Of a stretch of DNA of 64,000 nucleotides, positions 34,750 to 46,036 are shown in pieces. Positions within the stretch are counted from its first letter, which is position 1, and every line of letters begins with the position of its first letter. The translations under genes were made by a program, and so were the position numbers. The stretch is from Cladocopium goreaui (Eukaryota > Sar > Dinophyceae > Suessiales > Symbiodiniaceae), in contig CAMXCT020001662.1 of assembly GCA_947184155.2 (NCBI GenBank), positions 62,001 to 126,000 on the forward strand, given 5' to 3'. The notes under the pieces were generated by a model, which was not told the origin of the DNA, did not search any database, and was given only the letters and a program-made list of their open reading frames with translations.

Positions 34750-35095
34750 GAGGCTCCCCAGGTAGAGTTAAGAGGTATTCCCCATAGTCCTGATCAGTGG
34801 CCCGGTTGAGCGCCTTGAAGCTTTTCCACTGCTTCTTCAAACCATTGATGAACTGGTAGAACTCAAAAGCGGTCAGAAGCCCTGCGCCCTCTGGCTTGGT
34901 CATCTGAAGAAGGTTTCCCAGGAGCGCGAATGTCCCTTCTGAGGGACACCTCAAACCTAAGAGCCAGCAGTGTTGAAATAACACTATCGCTGCCTTCTCG
35001 CGCGAGGATTGCTTCAGCCCATCCCATATGGGAGCGGTCAGGTAGCGGTGCAGAGAAGAATAATTCTGCTGCTTCCTCCGCTCTGCCATCTTGAT
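34750..35095 (-). CDS. Transposon gene 4, exon with possible start
   Basis: An ATG at 35089 starts MAERRKQQNYSSLHRYLTAP, and the helical sequence continues SREKAAIVLFQHCWLLGLRC. An acceptor (CTGTAG) six bases upstream means the exon could also be internal. From this ATG to the stop at 33327 the four exons give exactly 424 codons (423 residues). If the intron at 34658-34749 is kept, the frame stops soon after. Function not recognised. Confidence 0.65.
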
Positions 35096-35339
35096 CTACA
35101 GTTGCCTATATGGGAGAGTGAAACCGGAACAGCAAATGCTGCAGTCACTAGACATAGATTGCCACAATGGTATTATGTCTATCTAGTCTAGTTCACAAAA
35201 CCTGTTGCCTATATATAGCGTTCACACTGCTGAAGAGTTACAAGCGGACACACCGCTAGCCAACAAGACGAAAAAACCCTACAAGCGGACAAACCGCTTC
35301 GCCACAACATGCACAACCCTTTGAAGCCCTTTTTTTACC

Positions 35340-35498
35340 ACCATTCGGACCATTCGGACCATTCGGACCGTTCAGCTTCATTTTGCAGTCGCTTCGTCCA
35401 CCCGCCTCGTCCACGCCAGATTCCGAAGAGTCGCCATTGACGCTGCCTTGACGATTCTCCAACCTTGAAGTCGTAGATCCCTGTGGACGCATCCCCAC
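35340..35498 (-). CDS. Transposon exon candidate
   Basis: After acceptor TTTGAG the frame reads VGMRPQGSTTSRLENRQGSV and ends with three copies of Asn-Gly-Pro. The likely donor is GTAAAA near 35340. It may belong to gene 4 (with an unresolved phase) or to a separate upstream gene with the exons at 35998 and 36388. Confidence 0.4.
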
Positions 35499-35624
35499 CT
35501 CAAACAGGCTAGAGCATCAAACCAAAAGAAACCAAAAACAGAATTTCGGATATGCTGATATACTTTTGATTTTTTTTCGGCGACAGATACGTGTAGAACC
35601 AGACGCAAAATAACAAACTGCAAG

Positions 35625-35998
35625 TCAAGAAGCTCCGTGCTGGAGGAACCGGGTAGGGAGCAGCTGCCTTCACTCGCGTCCCAACGGTTGTAGGCATGGC
35701 TGGGACAGGTGGTGGGCGCGGCACACCCGGTGGATGTGGCACACCCAAAGAAGGTGGCACACCCAATGAAGGGCCCAGTGAAGGTGGGACTGCATCACTG
35801 GAAGAAGACGCACTTGCCGATACACTAGCAGCCATACCACCAATCGAAGCGACTTCAGGTGCCACATGGGATGTATGTGCGCTGCTTGTGGCCGCAAGAC
35901 CCGCTGTTGCATCACCAACACCTGGATCAACACTTGACCCCAATGTCAATCGCCATGGCACATTCTTTCCTCCTGCGTACAGCAAGCACTGCTTATAC
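35625..35998 (-). CDS. Transposon exon candidate, Pro/Ser-rich
   Basis: After acceptor TCTTAG the frame reads YKQCLLYAGGKNVPWRLTLG, then Ser/Ala-rich and proline-rich repeats (GVPPSLGVPHPPGVPRPPPV). The end is approximate. Low-complexity composition makes the function unclear. Confidence 0.45.
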
Positions 35999-36134
35999 CT
36001 AAGATTCCTCCTATATATATATACACACACACATCATTCCTCTCTATATATATATATATATATTACAAGCGGACACACCGCTAGCGGAGACACCGCTGCA
36101 TCCAACAAAACAAAAAAACATGAAATCCAGTAAA

Positions 36135-36388
36135 ACGACTCCTCCAGCTGCCGCAGATGCCGTGCAACCACTAGATGCCGACGCCCTTGCTGGTGCCTTT
36201 GGAGCAGCCTTGGGCAGAGCAGGCATCGGATCCGCTCTCCTAGCAGCATTTGCTGCCCGACTCTTGCAAATTGGCTGCGGCAGCTTGCGCTTCGGGCGAG
36301 GAGCCAAGTGAACAAGGGGTGGCTCACTTGGATTGGCAGCTGCTACTTCGGGTTCGGGCGCAGGTTCAGCTGGCAAAGCTTTATCCAT
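36135..36388 (-). CDS. Transposon exon candidate with start codon
   Basis: An ATG at 36388 starts MDKALPAEPAPEPEVAAANP, with a basic stretch APRPKRKLPQPICKSRAANA that could be a nuclear localisation signal. The left end is not resolved. Two palindromes (36068-36097) lie between this exon and the 35998 acceptor. It is probably the first exon of the right-most gene of the transposon. Confidence 0.5.
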
Positions 36389-37173
36389 TGCTAAGGCTCT
36401 ACGTTTCTTTTCTCTATACAGAAAAGCTTTTCACATTCATGACAATACACACACATCTATCTATATATCTATACCTATTATCTTTCTATCATATATATAT
36501 ATATACATATATCACTATCCATATTTGTTTGCTTGCCGCTGGCCGCACAGGAACTGTTCCGATTTGAGAGGGCAACCGTAAAATCACAGTTGCTGATCAA
36601 GAAAAACAACAGCGGCCACACCGCTATGTACCTACCAAAAAAGTTTGCAAGCTGAAAGCTACTACTAATAGCGGACACACCGCTACAATCCAATCTGATT
36701 CTGACAATATGAAACAGTATAACAAAGTATATAACATGTTGCACAAAGCACTTTTGAGTTTCTATTCGTAACTTCCTCAATGCAACATTTTCAATTTTTT
36801 GCACGCTAAATAGCAAAAGCCGTTTTTTAACATTTACAACTATTTTCGTGAAAAAAACAAAAAACGCAAGGAAAAAATAAGTAGGATAAGTAGAAATAAG
36901 TAGACCTAAGTAGAAATAAGTAGAAATAAGTAGATGTAAGTAGACTTACCCTACTTAGACATTCCGAAACTTTGTGAACTTAAATCTACTTATTTCTAGT
37001 TACTAAGTAGGTTAATCAGAATTAAATCCATATAAGTAGCGACTAAGTAGAATAAGTAAAAGTGTTAACTTAACCTACTTACTACAACTTAAAAGCTACT
37101 TATCCTACTTAAAACCATGTTAAAACCTACTTATAAGTAGGTTATAACTACGTAAGTAGGAACGGTCCATAAG

Positions 37174-37177
37174 GTAC
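37174..37177. repeat. Target-site duplication, right copy (GTAC)
   Basis: GTAC follows the right end of the transposon. The next bases, GCCCAATCCC, match the empty site from 42128 on. Confidence 0.88.
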
Positions 37178-38034
37178 GCCCAATCCCAACGAAGCCTATG
37201 CGTTTGTTGCATGCAACAACGGTGGCAACGACTGGTTCGAAATTCGAATTAGAAGAAGCAATGTCAAAGCTTCTAAGTCCATGATATCTTGAGATCCAGA
37301 CGGACGCAATGAATCCAGAGTGAAAACAACGAATCATAACCATTACATTCAAAATTCCACAAGATTGACAACATCAATCGTTCACTCACCTACCCCACAA
37401 TTATCCTAAGCCAAGCCGTCCGAACAAGTGCAACGCCACTGGCATCGAAAGTCCGAACCGTTGGAAGACATCGTAACATATGCATATCAATCCTTATGTA
37501 TATATATATATAAATCTATAACAGCTAATGTGCGTTTCAAAACATACAAGTGTTTGTCTCAAATTTGCCAAACGAATGTTGTATCGATATGAGCAATCTT
37601 CAAGAGCCTTGTTATTCCATTATAGTAATGAGTTAAAAAATATTATAAACCCCACTATGTCGTAAACCAAGTTCTGTTATTCCATCAAGGTGACCAAGTA
37701 CTAAATATTATAATCCACTCTAGGCCGGAAACAATGTAATGTTATTCTCTTATATGGATCAGTTCATAGTAATTGTAACTCCCTATTACGTCGGAAAATA
37801 TGGTATGTCATTCCATAATAGAAATCACTTACTAAATACTATAATACCAGTACATCGGCAACAGTTTAATGCGTGCCAGGCCCCTGAGTCGCGAACCTGC
37901 AGCGGAGAGAAGCCAAAGCAAGAGAACACATATGTTCCCATCATTTCACATCTATATAATACATATGGTATTATTAATATTATGATATAAACGGATCGAA
38001 AACCTATGCTGCAATGCAACACCCCACCCCATAT

Positions 38035-38640
38035 GCAACATAGCAACATGTAACGTGGCAAGCATTCCAGAGCTCTCGGCACCGTAGCAACATGTAACGT
38101 AGCAAGGATACCACAGGAGATCTCTGCAAGCATTCCAGAGATCTCTGCAGCGTAGCAACATGTAACGTGGCAAGCATTCCAGAGCTCTCGGCAGCGTAGC
38201 AACATGTAACGTGGCAAGCATTCCAGAGATCTCGAGATCTCGGCAGCGTAGCAACATGTAACGTGGCAAGCATTCCAGAGATCTCGGCAGCGTAGCAACA
38301 TGTAACGTAGCAAGGATACCACAGGAGATCTCTGCAAGCATTCCAGAGATCTCTGCAGCGTAGCAACATGTAACGTGGCAAGCATTCCAGAGCTCTCGGC
38401 AGCGTAGCAACATGTAACGTGGCAAGGATACCACAGGAGATCTCTGCAAGCATTCCAGAGATCTCGGCAGCGTAGCAACATGTAACGCGGCAAGCATTCC
38501 AGAGATCTCGGCAGCGTAGCAACATGTAACGTAGCAAGGATACCACAGGAGATCTCTGCAAGCATTCCAGAGCTCTCAGCACCGTAGCAACATGTAACGT
38601 GGCAAGCATTCCAGAGATCTCGGGAGCGTAGAAATATGTA
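38035..38640. repeat. Minisatellite with GAGATCTC core, copy 1
   Basis: Repeats of about 40-65 bp built from AGCAACATGTAACGTGGCAA and GCATTCCAGAGATCTCGGCA. They produce long false open frames on the minus strand. The array is copied at 42990-43590. Confidence 0.85.
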
Positions 38641-38668
38641 CTGTACGCACTAGACAGAACGTTAACAT

Positions 38669-38701
38669 CCCCACCCCACCCCACCCCCCCCACCCCACCC
38701 C
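38669..38701 (-). other. G-quadruplex-prone tract, copy 1
   Basis: Several CCCC runs separated by single A bases, which give GGGG runs on the minus strand. Repeated at 43621-43653. Confidence 0.75.
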
Positions 38702-39524
38702 AACATAATCCCCACGTCCCATTAGCAAAAATGTGCGTTTTATGAGCACGGTTTTCGATCCGTAGGCAAAAATAACAACCCTCGTGGAGGCGGCGAGTCA
38801 GCCGCCCACCAAAAACAACAACACAAAACAAAACAGAAATTAAAAAACACAACAAGCAAGAGATCATGTCCCGCCTCAGAAGACATCTTCCTCGACCTGA
38901 GAAAACACAACGTAAACTACACTCGCACATCAGGCACAAGATCGAAACAAAGAAACGCACATCAAAAAAAAATGACTGCTAGAACTTCAGAGGCAATCGA
39001 CAACTGCTCGAGAAACGAAAACATCAGAAGCAAAAGCACCAAAAAAAACACTCTGCTGAGGCCACTGCGAAGTGCGGGGCAAAGAATAGATCCAAAAACA
39101 CCCTTTAAAAGCGCTTGAAGAAACACACTGCGGACAAGCAACACACAATCTGCCTTGGTAACCCTTTCTGCAAACAACTTGGTAACACCCTCTCTCTACC
39201 GACATCCCCTTTGGTGGAAAAATTAAAACGACCCTGTCTTCACCCCTTTTCGTGAAACACAGACTTAGAAGAAAAAAACATTTGTCCTTAACCGGTGGTC
39301 CAATTTTGTTGTTCCCTAAACTTACAAGTGAGAAACACAAGTCAACCGTTAACACCTGTCCCCACTCCGTCCTACACCCGAGGCCCGAGGCCCTTCGCAC
39401 TCCAGCACTGTTTTTCAAAGGCGTCGGACGCCGAGTAATGGAAAATGCCCCGCTTATGGGGGGGTTGTTCAATCGGTCCCCCACTGATCTAAAAAATCCC
39501 CTCTTATGGGGGGTGACATGCAAT

Positions 39525-39585
39525 CTTGTTTGAGCTCAGCTATGGGCGGAGCAAGCCTCCACCCTCATAGCTGAGCTCAAACAAG
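39525..39585. repeat. Perfect hairpin, 20-bp arms
   Basis: CTTGTTTGAGCTCAGCTATG and its exact inverse surround a 21-base loop. It is repeated in the second tandem unit near 44479-44539. Confidence 0.85.
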
Positions 39586-39594
39586 AAACTCCGT

Positions 39595-39635
39595 CCGGCA
39601 GTTGCAGCTGCCCACGCAGCAGCTGCAACTGCCGG
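39595..39635. repeat. Perfect hairpin, 17-bp arms
   Basis: CCGGCAGTTGCAGCTGC and its exact inverse surround a 7-base loop, ten bases after the previous hairpin. The second unit's copy has a 2-base insertion in the right arm. Confidence 0.85.
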
Positions 39636-40508
39636 AATTCAGCGCCACTAAACGGAAGCTGGACCTGCCACCTGCGCCCCTCGCGCAGGTGGAGGCGAAG
39701 AACATCCTCCGCTGCAGCATAGGCCCAGGCCCCAAGCCGCGTCTCGGCGCGAAAATTCACCCAAGATGCTCGCTCCTCCAGCCAGGTTGAACCATACCAC
39801 GTGGCAACTCTGACCTCAGAATAGCTATACTTTCAAAAACCAGTAATCCAAAAGAACCCCCGCAAAAAAAGTACCAATCTTATGGAAACATTATCAGCAC
39901 CAATCATTATGCATAGTAACGTCTTGGAATCGAAATGCTTACAACTGGATGCAGGGATGATCCATACATATCCCCTTGTAACAAAAAGAAAAGACCCAAC
40001 CAAAACAAAACCATACAAAAAAGCATCATCAAAAACGCCAAGGCACAGCATCATGCGGCAGGTTAAAAAAACCTAGCCTGGCTAGGAACCAAAAGGGCCC
40101 CTGAAGTCTACGATGCCCGAGAGCAACCTCAAACAGGGTTGACGTCACAACCAGAAGAAAAACATTTTCTGAAACTAACTTTAAAGCTGCGTCCTGTAAA
40201 CAACAACTTTAAAAAAAGACTTCTCGACCCCTTTAAAGTTCACCCTGGCCTGCAGCATCCAGAGGGCCCTCGGCTCCAGCATTTGCAGCAATGAAATGCT
40301 GCTGGACACGACAAGGGCAAAGGTGTTCATACTGAGAACAAAGAGAAAAAAACGGGGCGAGGGCGGGAACAAACGAATTAGCCAAAAGCTGCGATGTGCT
40401 TCATGTGGTGTCATGCCGTGAACCCGCTGGATTGGACCAAACCCCGGAAGCTGGAAGAAACACAAAGGGTAACATTACAAAGCCCTTTGAATCCATTATT
40501 TTCGGAGG

Positions 40509-40945
40509 ATACCACCCACCCCCGTTAAACTTCTACATTCATTGAACATCTTCAATAAAGGTTTAATTCTCCCACCCCCTTATAATTTCTACATTCATTG
40601 AAGATCTTCAATAAGGGTTTAATTCTCCCATTCTCCCACCCCCGTTAAACTTCTACATTCATTGAAGATCTTCAATAAGGGTTTAATTCTCCCACCCCCG
40701 TTAAACTGCTACATTCATTGAAGATCTTCAATAAAGGTTTAATTCTCCCACCCCCGTTAAAGTTCTATATTCATTGGAGATCTTCAATAAGGGTTTAATT
40801 CTCCCACCCCCGTTAAAGTTCTATATTCATTGAAGATCTTCAATAAGGGTTTAATTCTCCCATTCTCCCACCCCAGTTAAACTTCTACATTCATTGAAGA
40901 TCTTCAATAAGGGTTTACTTCTCCAACCCCCGTTAAACTTCTACG
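40509..40945. repeat. Minisatellite array 2
   Basis: The same ATTGAAGATCTTCAAT-bearing repeat as at 23575-24172. It separates the two tandem units. Confidence 0.88.
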
Positions 40946-42989
40946 ATGAACCCCGGGCCGAAGAACAGCAAGAACACGGCAGTCACCTTCGCAAGGAAAA
41001 AGTACAGAAACAAAAGAACAAAACTGCAAGGCAAAAAAAAAAACACCCGCCTGCATTGGCCTGCGCCACGGCAAACCAAAATGCCACCTCAACGCTGTTG
41101 GACCACGAAAGCCACGGAGAATCCTGAGCAAAACCAAGAGAGTGGGGGAGAGAGGGAGAAGAAAAAAAAGAAAGAAAACCCAACAAAGAATCACCAACGC
41201 GACAAAACACAGTCTGAGAGCAAAGCCCGAGGATTGAGCGCCACATGTTCCCAAACGTACGTCCGGCGGGCGCCCTTGGGTTTCACACAGAAATCCAAGC
41301 ACGCCGCGCCGCGAAACAAAGGACCTGAGTCAAGCAAAACAAGACACAGAGGAAGGAGAAAAAAAAACGCACACAGAAAGCACACATGAAAAAGTCAAAC
41401 GAACAACAGCAATCCGACCTGAGGGATAGAGACGACCAAAAGTACGCCCACTATAGGCACCAACCCTCCAAGACGACAAGATTTCACAACAATGCAATAT
41501 GCTATGTTTTAAAGAAAAAAGCAAACTTCTTCAACCTACTGCGACAACAACATATGCCTGTCCGCCCATAACCAGCCTCAGGAACAGCAACAGCCTCACA
41601 ACAACGTGGCAAAAAACAAGACAGCAACAAAAGGAAAAACAAGGATGCCGGCTGTCTCGCCGCCCCGGTCAACGACTGATTTTCCTTTTTTTTTTAATTT
41701 TCTTCTCGCTGTGGTTTCGGAGTGATGCACAGTCTGTTTCACCTGAACCAGAGCTTCAAATTCACTGTGTTTTCCAAGGCTTTTTGTTCCTCTTTTAAAA
41801 TGTACTGGTTTTTTCCATGGAAAGTCAGGTTTTTTTTAAGGTCCGAAAAAACAAAAAAAGTTTATCTTTTTGGAGTTTATGCAGGAGATATACATTTACA
41901 CATATCTATCTATCTATCTACCTATCTATCTATCTATCTATCTATCTATATCCATGTGCTTGTACATCGACCGCTCAATATTGTGATTTCCATGCGAGAC
42001 AACAACAACATGTTGAATGATGAATCGGCTATCTCTTTTCTGCGTTCTCTAGCGCCACAGCACTTCAGGCAACTCCTGCAGCACACTCGTTTTGAGAGCT
42101 GCATTGTGCCTCCGCTGATAAGAGTACGCCCAATCCCAACGAAAACTATGCGTTTGTTGCATGCAACAACGGTGGCAACGACTGGTTCGAAATTCGAATT
42201 AGAAGAAGCAATGTCAAAGCTGCTAAGTCCATGATATCTTGAGATCCAGACGGACGCAATGAATCCAGAGTGAAAACAACGAATCATAACCATTACATTC
42301 AAAATTCCACAAGATTGACAACATCAATCGTTCACTCACCTACCCCACAATTATCCTAAGCCAAGCCGTCCGAACAAGTGCAACGCCACTGGCATCGAAA
42401 GTCCGAACCGTTGGAAGACATCGTAACATATGCATATCAATCCTTATGTATATATATATATATAAATCTATAACAGCTAACGTGCGTTTCAAAACATACA
42501 AGTGTTTGTCTCAAACTTGCCAAACGAATGTTGTATCGATATGAGCAATCTTCAAGAGCCTTGTTATTCCATTATAGTAATGAGTTAAAAAATATTATAA
42601 ACCCCACTATGTCGTAAACCAAGTTCTGTTATTCCATCAAGGTGACCAAGTACTAAATATTATAATCCACTCTAGGTCGGAAACAATGTAATGTTATTCT
42701 CTTATATGGATCAGTTCATAGTAATTGTAACTCCCTATTACGTCGGAAAATATGGTATGTCATTCCATAATAGAAATCACTTACTAAATACTATAATACC
42801 AGTACATCGGCAACAATTTAATGCGTGCCAGGCCCCTGAGTCGCGAACCTGCAGCGGAGAGAAGCCAAAGCAAGAGAACACATATGTTCCCATCATTTCA
42901 CATCTATATAATACATATGGTATTATTAATATTATGATATAAACGGATCGAAAACCTATGCTGCAATGCAACACCCCACCCCATATGCA

Positions 42990-43590
42990 ACGTAGCAACA
43001 TGTAACGTGGCAAGCATTCCAGAGCTCTCGGCACCGTAGCAACATGTAACGTAGCAAGGATACCACAGGAGATCTCTGCAAGCATTCCAGAGATCTCTGC
43101 AGCGTAGCAACATGTAACGTGGCAAGCATTCCAGAGCTCTCGGCAGCGTAGCAACATGTAACGTGGCAAGCATTCCAGAGATCTCGAGATCTCGGCAGCG
43201 TAGCAACATGTAACGTGGCAAGCATTCCAGAGATCTCGGCAGCGTAGCAACATGTAACGTAGCAAGGATACCACAGGAGATCTCTGCAAGCATTCCAGAG
43301 ATCTCTGCAGCGTAGCAACATGTAACGTGGCAAGCATTCCAGAGCTCTCGGCAGCGTAGCAACATGTAACGTGGCAAGGATACCACAGGAGATCTCTGCA
43401 AGCATTCCAGAGATCTCGGCAGCGTAGCAACATGTAACGCGGCAAGCATTCCAGAGATCTCGGCAGCGTAGCAACATGTAACGTAGCAAGGATACCACAG
43501 GAGATCTCTGCAAGCATTCCAGAGCTCTCAGCACCGTAGCAACATGTAACGTGGCAAGCATTCCAGAGATCTCGGGAGCGTAGAAATATG
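42990..43590. repeat. Minisatellite with GAGATCTC core, copy 2
   Basis: It has the same order of unit variants as 38035-38640, so the whole array was duplicated with the tandem unit. Confidence 0.85.
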
Positions 43591-43620
43591 TACTGTACGC
43601 ACTAGACAGAACGTTAACAT

Positions 43621-43653
43621 CCCCACCCCACCCCACCCCCCCCACCCCACCCC
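43621..43653 (-). other. G-quadruplex-prone tract, copy 2
   Basis: Same sequence as 38669-38701 in the second tandem unit. Confidence 0.75.
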
Positions 43654-45463
43654 AACATAATCCCCACGTCCCATTAGCAAAAATGTGCGTTTTATGAGCA
43701 CGGTTTTCGATCCGTAGGCAAAAATAACAACCCTCGTGGAGGCGGCGAGTCAGCCGCCCACCAAAAACAACAACACAAAACAAAACAGAAATTAAAAAAC
43801 ACAACAAGCAAGAGATCATGTCCCGCCTCAGAAGACATCTTCCTCGACCTGAGAAAACACAACGTAAACTACACTCGCACATCAGGCACAAGATCGAAAC
43901 AAAGAAACGCACATCAAAAAAAAATGACTGCTAGAACTTCAGAGGCAATCGACAACTGCTCGAGAAACGAAAACATCAGAAGCAAAAGCACCAAAAAAAA
44001 CACTCTGCTGAGGCCACTGCGAAGTGCGGGGCAAAGAATAGATCCAAAAACACCCTTTAAAAGCGCTTGAAGAAACACACTGCGGACAAGCAACACACAA
44101 TCTGCCTTGGTAACCCTTTCTGCAAACAACTTGGTAACACCCTCTCTCTACCGACATCCCCTTTGGTGGAAAAATTAAAACGACCCTGTCTTCACCCCTT
44201 TTCGTGAAACACAGACTTAGAAGAAAAAAACATTTGTCCTTAACCGGTGGTCCAATTTTGTTGTTCCCTAAACTTACAAGTGAGAAACACAAGTCAACCG
44301 TTAACACCTGTCCCCACTCCGTCCTACACCCGAGGCCCGAGGCCCTTCGCACTCCAGCACTGTTTTTCAAAGGCGTCGGACGCCGAGTAATGGAAAATGC
44401 CCCGCTTATGGGGGGGTTGTTCAATCGGTCCCCCACTGATCTAAAAAATCCCCTCTTATGGGGGGTGACATGCAATCTTGTTTGAGCTCAGCTATGGGCG
44501 GAGCAAGCCTCCACCCTCATAGCTGAGCTCAAACAAGAAACTCCGTCCGGCAGTTGCAGCTGCCCACGCAGCAGCTGCAACTGTGCCGGAATTCAGCGCC
44601 ACTAAACGGAAGCTGGACCTGCCACCTGCGCCCCTCGCGCAGGTGGAGGCGAAGAACATCCTCCGCTGCAGCATAGGCCCAGGCCCCAAGCCGCGTCTCG
44701 GCGCGAAAATTCACCCAAGATGCTCGCTCCTCCAGCCAGGTTGAACCATACCACGTGGCAACTCTGACCTCAGAATAGCTATACTTTCAAAAATCAGTAA
44801 TCCAAAAGAACCCCCGCAAAAAAAGTACCAATCTTATGGAAACATTATCAGCACCAATCATTATGCATAGTAACGTCTTGGAATCGAAATGCTTACAACT
44901 GGATGCAGGGATGATCCATACATATCCCCTTGTAACAAAAAGAAAAGACCCAACCAAAACAAAACCATACAAAAAAGCATCATCAAAAACGCCAAGGCAC
45001 AGCATCATGCGGCAGGTTAAAAAAACCTAGCCTGGCTAGGAACCAAAAGGGCCCCTGAAGTCTACGATGCCCGAGAGCAACCTCAAACAGGGTTGACGTC
45101 ACAACCAGAAGAAAAACATTTTCTGAAACTAACTTTAAAGCTGCGTCCTGTAAACAACAACTTTAAAAAAAGACTTCTCGACCCCTTTAAAGTTCACCCT
45201 GGCCTGCAGCATCCAGAGGGCCCTCGGCTCCAGCATTTGCAGCAATGAAATGCTGCTGGACACGACAAGGGCAAAGGTGTTCATACTGAGAACAAAGAGA
45301 AAAAAACGGGGCGAGGGCGGGAACAAACGAATTAGCCAAAAGCTGCGATGTGCTTCATGTGGTGTCATGCCGTGAACCCGCTGGATTGGACCAAACCCCG
45401 GAAGCTGGAAGAAACACAAAGGGTAACATTACAAAGCCCTTTGAATCCATTATTTTCGGAGGA

Positions 45464-45996
45464 TACCACCCACCCCCGTTAAACTTCTACATTCATTGAA
45501 CATCTTCAATAAAGGTTTAATTCTCCCACCCCCTTATAATTTCTACATTCATTGAAGATCTTCAATAAGGGTTTAATTCTCCCATTCTCCCACCCCCGTT
45601 AAACTTCTACATTCATTGAAGATCTTCAATAAGGGTTTAATTCTCCCACCCCCGTTAAACTGCTACATTCATTGAAGATCTTCAATAAAGGTTTAATTCT
45701 CCCACCCCCGTTAAAGTTCTATATTCATTGGAGATCTTCAATAAGGGTTTAATTCTCCCACCCCCGTTAAAGTTCTATATTCATTGGAGATCTTCAATAA
45801 GGGTTTAATTCTCCCATTCTCCCACCCCCGTTAAACTTCTACATTCATTGAAGATCTTCAATAAGGGTTTAATTCTCCCACCCCCGTTAAACTTCTACGT
45901 TCATTGAAGATCTTCAATAAGGGTTTAATTCTCCCATTCTCCCACCCCCGTTAAACTTCTACATTCATTGAAGATCTTCAATAAGGGTTTAATTCT
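45464..45996. repeat. Minisatellite array 3
   Basis: The same repeat, ending in a GATGATGATG microsatellite (about 45998-46037). It closes the second tandem unit. Confidence 0.88.
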
Positions 45997-46036
45997 GCTG
46001 ATGGTGATGATGATGATGATGATGGTGATGATGATG

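Larger units (their letters stand above)
25734..36684. repeat. Dispersed palindrome AGCGGNCACACCGCT, about 25 copies
   Basis: The 15-bp motif has AGCGG and CCGCT arms around an ACACA-type centre. Copies begin at 25734, 25766, 25796, 25823, 27008, 29110, 29132, 29178, 29783, 29868, 31500, 31554, 32220, 33017, 33051, 33085, 34232, 34249, 35243, 35283, 36068, 36083, 36611 and 36670, with degenerate ones near 29155, 31571 and 31607. All are inside the 11.8-kb transposon and none was seen elsewhere. Every copy is in an intron, between genes or beyond a predicted exon end. Many come in pairs. Possible roles are transposase binding, an intron-derived repeat or a boundary signal. Confidence 0.85.
25398..37173 (-). 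mobile_element. 11.8-kb multi-gene DNA transposon, intact ends
   Basis: The left end starts CTTATGGACCGTTTCTACTT and the right end is its inverted partner, GTAGGAACGGTCCATAAG. The element interrupts a tandemly duplicated unit. At 42121-42133 the other copy reads AGAGTACGCCC without the insert; here AGAGTAC is followed by the element and then GTACGCCC. The target duplication is therefore GTAC. Because GTAC is a palindrome, the data equally fit a TA duplication with ends starting CCTTATGG. Subterminal zones (25408-25556 and 36870-37155) are packed with AAGTAG/CTACTT motifs in both orientations. Inside are a transposase-like gene and at least three other genes, all on the minus strand. The superfamily is not identified. 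Confidence 0.9.
37178..40508. repeat. Tandem unit copy 1, right part
   Basis: It matches 42128-45463 at an offset of 4950-4954 bases with very few differences. It contains a minisatellite (38035-38640), a C-tract (38669-38701) and two hairpins (39525-39635). No gene is supported: the long minus frames at 38.0-39.0 kb come from the minisatellite. Confidence 0.85.
40946..45463. repeat. Tandem unit copy 2, uninterrupted
   Basis: This is the intact copy. It shows the empty target site of the transposon at 42124-42127. The same minisatellite (42990-43590), C-tract (43621-43653) and hairpins are present. Here the second hairpin has two extra bases (CTGTGCCGG against CTGCCGG). Confidence 0.88.

Noticed and set aside
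38004..38960. Long minus frames with repeated Cys/Tyr/Leu motifs (also at 42956-43912)
   Set aside because: They are translations of the minisatellite and three frames are open at once; the beginning and end show no coding character.
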